Source of the DNA: an uncultured Methanobrevibacter sp.
Lineage (GTDB): Archaea > Methanobacteriota > Methanobacteria > Methanobacteriales > Methanobacteriaceae
DNA: 64,000 nucleotides
Reading direction: 5' to 3'
Assembly (NCBI RefSeq): GCF_900314615.1
Contig: NZ_OMWA01000023.1
Location: forward strand, 4,912-68,911
This document shows positions 37,136 through 47,704 of this stretch, in pieces. The notes beneath the pieces are model-generated. The model had not been told where the DNA came from, made no database searches, and saw only the letters and a list, made by a program, of their open reading frames with translations. Position 1 is the first letter of the stretch. Each line of letters opens with the position of its first letter. Made by a program: the position numbers and the translations under genes.

Positions 37136-40100
37136 AGTTAATTTAACTGTCAATAAGACTGTTGATGTGGCTGAGATTAGTGTTGGTGGTGAAGTTACTT
37201 TCACTGTTAATGTGACTAATAATGGTCCTTCTAATGCTACTGGTGTGAAAGTTACTGATGTTGTTCCGGCAGGATTTGAATTCGTTAGTGCTAGTGATCG
37301 TGGTTATGATAATGCTACTGGTTTATTAACTATTGGTTTAATCAAACCTGGTGAGTCTTATGTATTTACTATTACTCTTAAAGCAGTAACCAACGGTACC
37401 TTAACAAATGTTGTTAACGTGACTTCCAGCGAAAATGATACTGTTGTTAACTCTTCAATCAGTGTAGATGTAACTCCTGTAGTTAATTTAACTGTTGTTA
37501 AAGTTGCTGATATGGATGACGCTACTATTGGTGATGTTATTACATTCACTATTACTGTAACCAATAACGGTCCTTCTAACGCTACTAACATTAAAGTCAT
37601 TGATGTATTGGATTATGGCTTAACTTTAATTAGTGGAGAGTTAGAATCAGTTATTCCGTTCTTGGCAAGTGGTAACTCTACAACTGTTGTTGTTAAAGTT
37701 AGAACTACTGCTAAAGGTGATTACATGAACTGTGTAAATGTATCCTGTGATGAAAACAGCACTGTTAAATCTGCAAACGCTTCTGTCCATGTATTCGAAA
37801 CCGACATGAAAATTAATAAGACTGCTAATGTCACTTCTGTTGATGTAAACGGCCTTGTTAACTTTACTATTGTTGTTAAAAATCATGGTAAGTCTAATGC
37901 TACCAATATTCATGTTACTGATGAATTAAAAGGCGCATTTGAGTTTGTTGATGCTAGTGCAGGTTACACAAGAGATGGCCAGACTATTGTTTGGAACATT
38001 CCTAAATTGGCTAATGAAATTGAATACAGTCTTTGGATTGTTGTTCGTGCATTGACCAATGGTACATTTGACAATATCGCTCATGTAAACTGCAGCGAAG
38101 AGGAAACTGTTAAAAACAGCACTTCAACTGTAAACGTTACTCCTGTAGTTAACTTAACTGTTGTAAAAACAGTAGATGTGACTGTAATTTATGTTAACGA
38201 TGAAGTTACTTTCACTGTTAATGTGACTAATAACGGTCCTTCCAATGCTACCGGTGTAAAAGTCAGTGATGTTGTTCCTAGTGGTTTCGAATTCGTTCGC
38301 GCTAGTGATAGTGGTTATGATAATGCAACTGGTGTATTAAACATTGATTTAATCAAAGCAGGTGAATCTTACGTATTTACTATTACTCTTAAAGCAGTAA
38401 CCAACGGTACTTTAACAAATGTTGTTAACGTGACTTCCAGTGAGAATGATACTGTTGTTAGCTCTTCAATCAGTGTAGATGTAACTCCTGTAGTTAATTT
38501 AACTGTTGTTAAAGTTGCAAGCACTGATGATGCTTTAGTTGGTGATGAGATCACTTTCACAATTACTGTAACCAATAACGGTCCTTCTAACGCTACAAAC
38601 ATTAAAGTCCTTGACATCCTTGATGAAAAAGGCTTTGAATTAGTAAGTGGTGATTTAGAAAATGTTATTCCGTTCTTGGCTAGTGGTGAGTCAGCTACAA
38701 TAACTGTTAAAGTTATAACAATCGCTGAAGGTTCATTCATGAATGTGGTTAACGTATCATGCATTGAAAATGAAACTATCAGGTCTGCTAATGATACTGT
38801 GAATGTTTACACAACTGATATGAAAATTAATAAGACTGCTAATGTCACTTCTGTTGATGTAGAAGGCCTTGTTAACTTCACAATAGTTGTTAAAAATCAT
38901 GGTTCTACTAATGCAACCAATGTTCATATTATTGATGAGCTAAGTAGCGAATTTGAGTTTGTTGATGCTAGTGCTGGTTACACAAGAGATGGTAAAACCT
39001 TTGTTTGGAACATTCCTAGTGTTGCTAGTGAAGATTCATACTCAGTATGGATTGTTGCTCGTGCATTAACCAATGGTACATTAAGCAATATCGCTCATGT
39101 GAACTGCAGCGAAGAGGAAACTGTTAAAAACAGCACTTCAACTGTAAACGTTACTCCTGTAGTTAATTTAACAGTCAATAAGACTGTTGAAGTGGCAGAA
39201 GTTAGTGTTGGTGGTGATATTACTTTCACTGTTAATGTGACTAATAACGGTCCTTCTGATGCTACTGGTGTAAAAGTAACTGACGTTGTTCCTGAAGGCT
39301 TCGAATTTGTAAGTTCAAGTACTGGTGATTATGATAGTGAAACTGGTTTGTTAACCGTTCCGGTTATTAAAGCTGGTGAATCTTACGTATTTACTATTAC
39401 TCTTAAAGCAATGACCAATGGTACTTTAACTAATGTGGTTAACGTAACATGCGCTGAAAACGATACTGTTGTTTCCACTTCAGTTGATGTTGATGCAGTA
39501 TATGACGTTAATTTAACTGTTGTTAAAGTTGCTGACACTGATGATGCTGCTGTAGGTGATGAAATTACATTCACAATCATTGTAACCAATAATGGTGTTT
39601 CCAATGCTACAAACATTAAAGTCAAAGACATCCTCGATGAGGAAGGATTTGAATTAATAAGCGGTGATTTGGAAAGTGTTATTCCGTTCCTGGCAAGCGG
39701 TGATTCAGCTAATGTTGTTGTTAAAGTCAGAACAATCGCTAAAGGTACTTATATGAATACAGTTAATGTGTCCTGTACTGAAAACGATACTGTTGTATCT
39801 GCAAATGCTACTGTGAATGTTTACACAACTGATCTCAAGATTAATAAGACTGCTAATGTCACTTCTGTTGATGTAGGTGGCCTTGTTAACTTCACAATTG
39901 TTGTTAAAAATCATGGTAATTCTAAAGCAACTAATCTCCACATTAGTGATGTTTTAGATGATGCATTCAAATTCGTAGATGCAAGCGGTACCTACACTGT
40001 CGACGGACAAAACATTGTCTGGACTATTGACAGTCTTGACGGTGAGGCTACATCTGCTGTTTGGGTAGTTGTTAAAGTATTATCTAACGGTACATTTGAA

Positions 40101-41435
40101 AACGTTGCACATGTAAACTGCAGTGAAGAGGATACTCCTAAAAACAGTACAACAACCGTAAACGTGTTAGGTTCAAGCATGAACATTACTGTTAAAGCAA
40201 ACGATGAATTTGTTTACTCAGGTAATCAGACTTCTTTCACAATTACAGTTACAAACGCTGGCGAAACTGTGCTCAATGGTATATCAATTAAGGAAAATAT
40301 TCCTGAAGGTTTAATTTATGACCATTTCACTGGCTCTAACTGGACTTATGATGGAGAATTCCATTATAATGGTTCTTTAGCTGTTGGTGAAAGTGTTGAT
40401 TTAATCGTTGTCGTAAATACTACCAAATCCGGTGATTTCTTATTTGAAGCTACCGCAAGCGCAGACTATACTGATGATGTCAGTGACAGTGACAATGTTT
40501 TAGTCTACACTCCGGCTTTAACAGTCCGTGAAATATCTAATAATCCACGTGCTGTAGTTGGTCAAACTGTAAGCTTTACAGTTGTAGTTACTAACACTGG
40601 TGATTGTGATTTAAGTGGAGTTTACACAGTAAACAACTTCCCAGAAGGATTAATCTACACTGGATATGATGGTGACTCATGGAATAAGTTAGCTAGTGGT
40701 CTTTTAGGCGCTGAAATGCCTAGCTGGACTCAAGACGGTGATAAATTCATATACTCTGGAATCTTAAGAGTAGGTGAATCCGCTAACTACACACTTTACT
40801 TCCAGACCACCAGAACAGGTGTATTCACTCCTGAAGTTGTTGCTAACTCTGACTTGACAAGTGGTGCTTATTCAAACAACACTACTGTTGTAGTCGCTCC
40901 TGAACTTGAAGTAAAACAGGACATCGATAAATCCAAAGTTGAAGTAGGTGAAAAAGTCAAAATTACAGTTACTGTAACTAATACAGGAGGCTGTGATTTA
41001 GGTGATGTATATGTAATTGAAAACGTCCCTGAAGGCTTAAAATACAACTCTTTCACCGGTGACGGATGGACCAAAGTAGGTGATAAATTCATTTACAACG
41101 GTGTATTAGGCATTGGTGAAAGCGCAAGCTTTACTATGGAATTTACTGCTGTTAAAGAAGGTAATGTAAATAACGGTATTTCTGCAGGATCAAATATGAC
41201 TGAAGAGGTTGACGATGATGTTGATGTGGAAATAGTCAACAAGACTAAACCTGCTCCAGGTCCTGAGCCAACTCCGGGTCCAACTCCGGATCCTACTCCA
41301 AGTCCTGAAAATGAAACTGTAGAAAAAACAGATGAATTTAACAAACCTGTTGTCATGAGAGAAACTGGTAACCCAATAATCCTGTTATTATTGGTTATTC
41401 TTGCACTCATACCTTTAAAACGAAGAAAACACTAA
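36978..41435 (+). pseudogene. Giant adhesin, C-terminal segment (original frame)
   Basis: 1,485 codons back in the same frame as the 23568 start. The segment contains about nine ordered DUF11 domains in an A-B-C pattern, then three further repeats with GLIY/GLKY strands and single cysteines (DCDLSG, GCDLGD), a proline-rich linker (PGPEPTPGPTPDPTPSP) and a C-terminal anchor: ETGNPI, a 16-residue hydrophobic helix and KRRKH. The linker and anchor would span the pseudomurein wall and hold the protein in the membrane. There is no start signal of its own at 36978, so expression depends on the frames upstream. If the frameshifts are artefacts, this is simply the C-terminus of an intact gene. Confidence 0.7.
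37136..40165 (+). repeat. DUF11 A-B-C super-repeat, three copies of ~1,013 bp
   Basis: Domain A (TGVKVTDVVP.GFEFV, YVFTITLKA), domain B (TNIKV.D, SVIPFLASG) and domain C (DMKINKTANVTSVDV, NCSEE) follow one another in that order three times, with A starting near 37136, 38148 and 39161. A more diverged fourth set lies at about 31408–32430. Duplication of whole triplets, not single domains, built this part. Confidence 0.75.
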
Positions 41436-41452
41436 AATTTAATATTTAAATT

Positions 41453-41478
41453 GGAGTTTTTAAAACTCCTACTTTTTT
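41453..41478 (+). terminator. Hairpin plus T-run after the giant adhesin
   Basis: GGAGTTTT and AAAACTCC (41453–41460 and 41462–41469) form an 8-bp stem with almost no loop, followed by seven T residues. Confidence 0.55.
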
Positions 41479-41628
41479 TAATTTTTTTATATACAAATTA
41501 TTTTCAATCTAACTATTTTTTAAAACTTATTTCCATTGAGTATTTATAGTATTAAGACTATAATATTAATACATTATAACATTTTACAATTTTAAATTGT
41601 ACAAATCATTAAAATGGAGGTAAATATT

Positions 41629-44600
41629 TTGTCTAAACTGAAATTTATTGCGATATTGTTAGTATTGATATCTTTTTTATTTATTATTCCAGCAAGCTTT
41701 GCTGAAGATAATCAGACTGATATTGCTTTAACTGGAGGTGATGTTGACATTTTAGCCAATGATTATTACTTTGATGCTAATATTGACAATGATACAGGTG
41801 ATGGGACAAAATTGAACCCTTATAAAGAGCTGACTCTGTCAAGAATCGAAGATAATTCGATTATTCACTTGGCAAATGGAGGGTATTCTCTAAAATGGAA
41901 TGGTTATGCGAATAATGTAACTATCATTGGTGAGAGTAGAGAAAGCACCGTTATTAATGCACAGGGTACTACTCTATCTGCCAGTTCATTAACTCTTTGT
42001 AATCTAACTCTTATCCGAGCTCCTATTTCAGCCAGTGGCAATCTGACCGCAATTAATTCAGTTTTTAAGGATTCAGCAAAAAGTGTTATTACTTCATCAG
42101 GCAACAATTGCTACATAAATCTTATTAACTGTACTTTTAACAATAATAACTATCTGTCAGGCACTGGCTCTGCAATCAATATGAAAGGCGGTTATTTAAA
42201 GATCAATGATTCAGTATTTTCCAATAATTATGCCCATTACTCAGGTGGGGCTATTTATGCAGATGGAGTTAATGCAACTGTATCCAATTCCAAATTCATT
42301 AATGATACTTCCCTAAATGATGCTGGAGGCGCAATATTTATAATTGATTCACCGCAGTTTGCATGCATTAATGTGGAATTTAATAATTGTATGGCTCTTT
42401 TTGGAGGAGCTGTAACTTCATTAAGTTCAAATTTGAATCTAACTAAGTCAACAGCAAAAAACAACAAGGCATCATACTATGGAGGTGCTGTTTTTGCAAT
42501 GTATGATACTTTCACAGTTGATTCTTCTGTTTTTATAAATAACTCCGCTCATGATGCCGGTGCATTATATGTTGATGCAGTGGACATTTTCAATATTTAT
42601 TCTAACCTATTTGAAAATAATTATGCATCCGGAACTGCAGGTGCGGTATATTCAGTCTTAAGCGAGTACTTCTATGATTCAATTTTTGATGAAAAACTCA
42701 ATAACACATTCATCAATAACTCTGCAGCTTTTGAAAATGACGTTTATGCAAGTTCTATGATTAACTTAACAATCGGTGACAGCAATTATAACCTTGTACG
42801 TTATAATGCATCATTTAACGGGACATTGCCTTCAAGTTATGATTTAAGAGATTACAATCAGGTAACTTCTGTTAAACATCAGGACAACGGAGGTAACTGC
42901 TGGGCATTTTCAGCAATTGCAGCCCTTGAATCAGCAATCCTGAAAGCAAGCGGAATAAATTATGACTTATCCGAAGAAAATATGAAAAATATAATGTCTA
43001 TGTATTCAGATTATGGTTGGGCTATGACAACTAATAAGGGCGGATACGATAAGATGGGTGTAGGATATCTGACAAGCTGGCTGGGTCCTGTAAATGAAAC
43101 TGATGACGTTTATTCCGGAAGCTCATTATTGTCTCCTGTTCTGCACAGTTTTTATCATGTTCAAAACATTTTGTTCTTTACAAGGTCAAATTATACTGAT
43201 AATGATGCAATTAAAAAAGCAATCATGGATTATGGGGCTGTTTCAACAAGTATATACTGGGGCAATTCTATTCCTAATGGAAAAAGCTATTATTATTCAG
43301 GCTCTTCAGGTGCAAACCATGCAGTAGCTATTGTCGGATGGGATGATAACTATTCTGCATCCAATTTCAAAAATCCATCCAATTCCAAAAACCTGCCTGA
43401 AGGGGATGGTGCATGGATTATTAAAAATAGTCACGGAACCACTGGTGGAGATAAAGGATTTTATTATGTGTCTTATTATGATACCAAACTGGCACAGTTA
43501 GGAAAAGTTGTTTCATATGCAATCGTTTTCAATGACACTATAAGATTTGATAAAAACTACCAGTATGACATTGCAGGAAGAACAGATAACTTTTTCAATA
43601 CTACAGACACTGTATGGTATAAAAACAAGTTCATTGCAACTGACAATGAATATTTGGCAGCTGTTTCCACATATTTTGAAAAAGAAACAGACTGGGATTT
43701 GTCCGTTTATGTGAATAATGCTTTAAAATTAACACAGTCAGGTCATTCACTTCCAAGCTATTCCACAATTAATTTGGACAAGGTTATTCCTCTAGAAATC
43801 GGAGATATCTTTGAAGTTGTATTCAAAATAACTGTAAAAGGCGATGCGGGTGTACCGATTTCAGAAGCGGTATCTCTAAATCATGAAATATATTCTGAAA
43901 ATATTTCATTTGTAAGCTATGACGGTAAAACATGGTCTGATTTTTATGATTTGCCGTGGACATATCCTGATCATACTTATGCATCTCAGGTTGCATGCAT
44001 TAAGGCATTCACTGTTTTGGAAAAACTCAATACTTACGTCGATTTAAAAGTTCTAAATACATATAATCCTTGTGAATTTTCAGCAACAGTCTATACTCAG
44101 GATGGAGCTGTCGTAAAATCAGGTTTCGTTACTTTCAATATTGAAGGAAAAGACATTAAAGTTAATATTGAAAATGGAGTTGCTAAATTAACATACTTAT
44201 TTAATGATTTTGACAACAACACTGTAACTGCTTCTTTTGCAGGTGAAGGATATGTTTCCAATTCCACAACCACCACATGTGACGTAAATTATGTAAATCT
44301 GACTGCAAGTGATGTGGAAGTGTATTTTTTATCAATTATTTCATTTTCCGCAAAGCTGACTGACAGATACGGAAATGCAGTTGCAGATAAGGAAATCATA
44401 TTTGCAGTTAACAATAAGACTTACAGCGTCAAAACCAACTCAAAAGGTATGGCAACCATTAATCCGTATTTGGATTTAGGATCTCACACTGTTGTTATAG
44501 GCTTTAATGATACTTTAGGTAAATGTTTCAATAATTTGACAAAAACTATAACTGTTAAATCCACTATAACCCTTCCTAGTATAGCAAAATATACCTACAA

Positions 44601-45324
44601 TTCCATTTTCTCACCAGTACTTCTTGATTCAAATGGAAATGTATTGAAAAATAAAGAAGCGGCAATTATCATTGACAATGAATCATATCCTGTAAAAACA
44701 GATGCAAATGGTGTTATTGACTTCAATGTTTTACTGGTACCTGGCACTTATGAGCTAACAGTCATAAATCCGTACACAGGCGAGTTCAAAACCCAGACAA
44801 TCAAAGTTGTTAAAAGAATCACAGAAAATAAAGCACTTACAATGTATTTCGGTTCAGGCTCAAGCTATAAAGTAAGGGTTTATGATGATAATGGAAACGT
44901 TGCAAAAGGTGTTAAAGTCACATTCAAAATCAATGGCAAGACATATACTCGAACAACAGATTCCAATGGTTATGCTGCTCTTAAAATTTCTCTGCAGGCA
45001 AATACATATACAGTTGAAGCAAGTTATAAAGATTTCAATGTTTCCAACAAAATAGTCGTAAAACCTACACTGATTTTAAAAGACAAATCAGTTAAAAAGT
45101 CAAAAACTTTCTCATATACTGTAAAACTGCTTTCAAATAAAGGCAAAATCTTAAAAAACAAGTATGTTAAAGTGAAATTCAAAGGTAAAACCTATAAAGC
45201 CAAAACCAATTCAAAAGGAATTGCAACATTCAAAATTAAAGTAAATTCAAAAACAGGCAAGTTCACATTGACTGCGACTTACGGTTCTGCAAAAATAAGT
45301 AAAAAGATAACAGTTAAAAAATAA
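41629..45324 (+). CDS. Adhesin with papain-family (C1) cysteine protease domain
   Basis: A 1,231-residue secreted protein. Residues 1–~26 are a signal peptide (ending PASFA). Residues ~50–400 form a beta-helix with N-N-x-A/GGAV coils. Residues ~405–650 are a C1 peptidase: SSYDLRDYNQVTSVKHQ, then catalytic Cys424 (GNCWAFSA), His564 (ANHAVAIVGWDD) and Asn600 (IIKNSHG), all three intact. The remaining ~550 residues are at least five Ig-like repeats (T-N-S-K-G-x-A). No propeptide and no C-terminal anchor is seen. TTG at 41629 is chosen, with GGAGGT at 41616–41621; ATG at 41614 overlaps that motif. The role could be trimming surface proteins, self-release or attack on neighbours. Confidence 0.88.
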   Translation: MSKLKFIAILLVLISFLFIIPASFAEDNQTDIALTGGDVDILANDYYFDANIDNDTGDGTKLNPYKELTLSRIEDNSIIHLANGGYSLKWNGYANNVTIIGESRESTVINAQGTTLSASSLTLCNLTLIRAPISASGNLTAINSVFKDSAKSVITSSGNNCYINLINCTFNNNNYLSGTGSAINMKGGYLKINDSVFSNNYAHYSGGAIYADGVNATVSNSKFINDTSLNDAGGAIFIIDSPQFACINVEFNNCMALFGGAVTSLSSNLNLTKSTAKNNKASYYGGAVFAMYDTFTVDSSVFINNSAHDAGALYVDAVDIFNIYSNLFENNYASGTAGAVYSVLSEYFYDSIFDEKLNNTFINNSAAFENDVYASSMINLTIGDSNYNLVRYNASFNGTLPSSYDLRDYNQVTSVKHQDNGGNCWAFSAIAALESAILKASGINYDLSEENMKNIMSMYSDYGWAMTTNKGGYDKMGVGYLTSWLGPVNETDDVYSGSSLLSPVLHSFYHVQNILFFTRSNYTDNDAIKKAIMDYGAVSTSIYWGNSIPNGKSYYYSGSSGANHAVAIVGWDDNYSASNFKNPSNSKNLPEGDGAWIIKNSHGTTGGDKGFYYVSYYDTKLAQLGKVVSYAIVFNDTIRFDKNYQYDIAGRTDNFFNTTDTVWYKNKFIATDNEYLAAVSTYFEKETDWDLSVYVNNALKLTQSGHSLPSYSTINLDKVIPLEIGDIFEVVFKITVKGDAGVPISEAVSLNHEIYSENISFVSYDGKTWSDFYDLPWTYPDHTYASQVACIKAFTVLEKLNTYVDLKVLNTYNPCEFSATVYTQDGAVVKSGFVTFNIEGKDIKVNIENGVAKLTYLFNDFDNNTVTASFAGEGYVSNSTTTTCDVNYVNLTASDVEVYFLSIISFSAKLTDRYGNAVADKEIIFAVNNKTYSVKTNSKGMATINPYLDLGSHTVVIGFNDTLGKCFNNLTKTITVKSTITLPSIAKYTYNSIFSPVLLDSNGNVLKNKEAAIIIDNESYPVKTDANGVIDFNVLLVPGTYELTVINPYTGEFKTQTIKVVKRITENKALTMYFGSGSSYKVRVYDDNGNVAKGVKVTFKINGKTYTRTTDSNGYAALKISLQANTYTVEASYKDFNVSNKIVVKPTLILKDKSVKKSKTFSYTVKLLSNKGKILKNKYVKVKFKGKTYKAKTNSKGIATFKIKVNSKTGKFTLTATYGSAKISKKITVKK

Positions 45325-45343
45325 GGTTAAAAATAACCTTATT
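45320..45343. terminator. Shared hairpin between convergent genes
   Basis: ATAAGGTTA and TAACCTTAT form a 9–10-bp stem with a four-A loop. It contains the stop codons of both the protease adhesin and thyA, so it could end transcription from both sides. Confidence 0.5.
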
Positions 45344-46037
45344 TATTCGCTTTAATTAAATTACGGGCTGCTTTTAAGTCAGTATTATATATGTGGCCGG
45401 AGGTTGAGTGGTAGTGAACTCCGCCGAAGTTTAATTTTTCACCAACAATTTCCTTGTTGACTTCTTCTTTCATTTTAAGTCCTAAATATGCTATGAAAAA
45501 CATGTTTGAGTAAAATGCGCCGAATATATCGTTACTTCTGAATATGCAGTGTATTGTCAGTTCATTGTCACGCACAATACATTGAAGGAACTGTAAACAT
45601 GGAATATCTTCTCTGTCAGCATCCAATTGCGGGTCGATTGTTACTGCAACTGCTCTGTTTGATCCTGTAGCGGTCAGTATTCTTTGTTTCATTGTATTGA
45701 ACTGGTCAACATCAAAATGAGCATATATACGGTTAGGGTATGTGTATACAAATCCCTGGTCATCAGGATTTTCAGCTGATTTTACATATTCGTATAATGC
45801 ATCACTTTTTATAGGACAGCCTTCCATATCGAATTTTCCTGCTTTAATGTCTTTTAAAAGCATTTCAGGAGTGTAATGTTGATATTTGGCTCTGAATTTC
45901 AAATCAAACGGATCATCAATTATATAAAAATTTCCTAAGCTTTCAATTAGGTGGTGGTTTGAGTCTTTATAAGTTTCTTTTCCCTGTTTTAGGATTTTAT
46001 CTACAAAATCTAAATAACATTGATTAATATTTAACAT
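45339..46037 (-). CDS. thyA: Thymidylate synthase, archaeal type
   Basis: A 232-residue protein, shorter than bacterial ThyA (~264) as expected for the archaeal branch. Motifs agree: a catalytic Cys in DREDIPCLQFLQCIVRD near residue 145, the dUMP-binding HCIFRSNDIFGAFYSN near 165 and a C-terminal HYHSTSGHIYNTD. It methylates dUMP to dTMP; methanogen enzymes may use a methanopterin rather than folate carrier, which is knowledge of the group rather than visible here. TATA-like ATTTTATAT lies near 46080 on the same strand. Confidence 0.85.
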   Translation of the reverse strand: MLNINQCYLDFVDKILKQGKETYKDSNHHLIESLGNFYIIDDPFDLKFRAKYQHYTPEMLLKDIKAGKFDMEGCPIKSDALYEYVKSAENPDDQGFVYTYPNRIYAHFDVDQFNTMKQRILTATGSNRAVAVTIDPQLDADREDIPCLQFLQCIVRDNELTIHCIFRSNDIFGAFYSNMFFIAYLGLKMKEEVNKEIVGEKLNFGGVHYHSTSGHIYNTDLKAARNLIKANK

Positions 46038-46437
46038 AAAAAAACACCCTTAAATTAAATAAATTTATGTTATGTTTGATATATAAAATTAGTTATGGGT
46101 AATTGATATTTATTAATTGCAGTTGTTTTATTGTTTATTCTAGTCGTTGCCGGTGTTGCGATTTAAATAATAATTAATAATCAGTTTAAAGAACCTGATA
46201 AAATATCTGATAGTGGTAATGTGAATATATCCTGAAAAATGGCGATATTTTATTTGCTGTGAATGATGATGCTATGTAATCATATGGATTTTTATCAAAA
46301 ATTATGTATTTTTATTTTTTCATATACATTTACATTTTTTATTTCTAAAAATTAGTTAACTACTTTTATTATTTTAACTGTAGCTATTATAATTTTAATG
46401 AAATTATAAATTAATTTTAATTTAATTAATCCTAATT
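46038..46437. other. Gene-free region with a degraded exported-protein remnant
   Basis: Four hundred bases without a gene. From about 46112 one plus-strand frame reads a hydrophobic helix (LIAVVLLFILVVAGVAI) ended by a stop, and around 46190 a short KEPDKISDSGNVNIS stretch follows in another frame. That looks like the ruin of a small anchored protein like 15119–15694. The rest is AT-rich with the thyA promoter at the left. Confidence 0.35.
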
Positions 46438-47025
46438 TCATTTATTCGAGCACTTATTTTCATTGACTTTTCTTACAACTTTTGCAGGGATGCCTGCAAC
46501 AATTGTGTTGGCCTCGACATCTTTTGTAACGACTGCACCTGCAGCAATAATGGCACCGTCACCGATTGTAACTCCCGGCAAAACTGTCACGTTGGAACCT
46601 AACCATGCTCCGGTTCCGATTTTAACAGGTGCAGGTAGTAAATTTGCTCTTTTTTCAGGATCTTCCTGATGGTTCAATGTTAAAATGCATGCATTATGTC
46701 CTATCAATACATTGTCTCCAATATAAACTCCTCCCTGATCCTGCATTGTACAGTTTGAGTTTATAAAAACATTCTCTCCAAGATGGATGTTTTTTCCGCA
46801 GTCTGTGTGGAAAGGCGGAATAAGCCTTAATGACTCGTTTACAGGCTGTGAAGTAAGTTCTGAAAATATTTCTCTGATTTCATCTTCTGTGTGATATTCA
46901 CAGTTTAACTTACTTTTAATTCTTGTGGCTTCAAGAAGCAGTTCATCAAACATTTCCTGAATTTCAGATGGACTTTCAACTTCTTTTCCGCTATTAACAT
47001 AATCTAAAAAATCTTTTAAATCCAT
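46438..47025 (-). CDS. Hexapeptide-repeat O-acetyltransferase (maltose/galactoside type)
   Basis: A 195-residue left-handed beta-helix acyltransferase. The N-terminal ~70 residues are the Mac helical domain (SEIQEMFDELLLEATRIKS), and the following repeats have the [LIV]-G-x4 pattern (IGDNVLIGHNACI, IGTGAWLGSNVTVL, PGVTIGDGAIIAAG). The catalytic His is in ILTLNHQED near residue 117. The C-terminus AAGAVVTKDVEANTIVAGIPAKVVRKV is typical of NodL/LacA/Maa enzymes, which move acetyl from acetyl-CoA to a sugar hydroxyl. The acceptor is unknown; it may decorate surface sugars. It stands alone on the minus strand. Confidence 0.85.
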   Translation of the reverse strand: MDLKDFLDYVNSGKEVESPSEIQEMFDELLLEATRIKSKLNCEYHTEDEIREIFSELTSQPVNESLRLIPPFHTDCGKNIHLGENVFINSNCTMQDQGGVYIGDNVLIGHNACILTLNHQEDPEKRANLLPAPVKIGTGAWLGSNVTVLPGVTIGDGAIIAAGAVVTKDVEANTIVAGIPAKVVRKVNENKCSNK

Positions 47026-47224
47026 TATATCACTATTCTAGTATTTGTTGTCATAACTTATTATAATTGTTGTGATTTTGTAAAATTGTTCTAAGTTCGT
47101 AAAATTGCTCTTATTTAGTTAATTATGCTTGGAATATCTTTTGGATAAGTTTAGGTCAAGTTTGGGAAAAAATTTTTATATTATTTTATTCAATTTGAAT
47201 ATATATGAATTTTAGGTGGTTTTC

Positions 47225-47704
47225 ATGAATTTAAAATATGATGATGTGGGATGTCTTTTGCAGGGAATATATGATTTGTCCCTGGATGAGATTGAACATG
47301 AGTTTGTGGCCGGAAAATCAAAAAGAAGGCATGATATCTTTGAAAAGTATAAGTATCACCTTAATGAAATAAAAGATACAAATTGCTGTTTGAATCATTG
47401 GATTGATGGGAGTTTTGTTACTTTAAAGGAAAATCCCGATGATATTGATACATTTACAGAATTTGATGGTGTTAAGGCCAAAAAATTAGGAATTCTTGAT
47501 GAAATAGATAATATTATTTATGATGCTCCTTTTAGAACAAATAATTTTTGTCATTCTTTTAGAGTGTTTAAGGTTCCTCAATCCTGGAAGAAGGATTATG
47601 ATGAGTATATAAAAATTAAATCAAGGATATTATTTATATTATTTCCTTCGGATAGTAGAACAGGTAATGTAAAAGGGTTTTTAAAATTAAAAATGGTGAG
47701 TTAA
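47225..47704 (+). CDS. Nucleotidyltransferase-like protein (DUF6932-type)
   Basis: A 159-residue protein. Residues ~55–75 hold WIDGSFVTLKENPDDIDTFTEF: the G-S-F and D-x-D arrangement matches the MNT-like nucleotidyltransferase fold, and the spacing between GSF and DID fits the DUF6932 type that often lies in mobile or defence regions. A second motif (SKRRHDIF) precedes it near residue 31. ATG at 47225 is chosen, with AGGTGG at 47214–47219; GTG at 47216 overlaps that motif. The next gene begins directly after the stop, so the two form one operon. The substrate and role are unknown; an AMP- or NMP-transferring toxin or antitoxin is possible. Confidence 0.65.
   Translation: MNLKYDDVGCLLQGIYDLSLDEIEHEFVAGKSKRRHDIFEKYKYHLNEIKDTNCCLNHWIDGSFVTLKENPDDIDTFTEFDGVKAKKLGILDEIDNIIYDAPFRTNNFCHSFRVFKVPQSWKKDYDEYIKIKSRILFILFPSDSRTGNVKGFLKLKMVS

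Noticed and set aside
32612..39631. Many open minus-strand frames of 60–130 codons opposite the DUF11 array
   Set aside because: They repeat at the same place in each unit and read Val/Leu/Thr-rich sequences, so they are mirror images of the codon usage of the adhesin rather than genes.
33457..41435. Three separate adhesin genes at 33457, 36647 and 36978
   Set aside because: None has a promoter, Shine-Dalgarno or signal peptide; each begins within a DUF11 unit that continues the preceding frame. I treat them as parts of one broken gene.
23568..41435. CRISPR-like array in the repeats
   Set aside because: Repeats are long (366 bp, 346 bp, 1,013 bp), coding and without constant short repeats and unique spacers.
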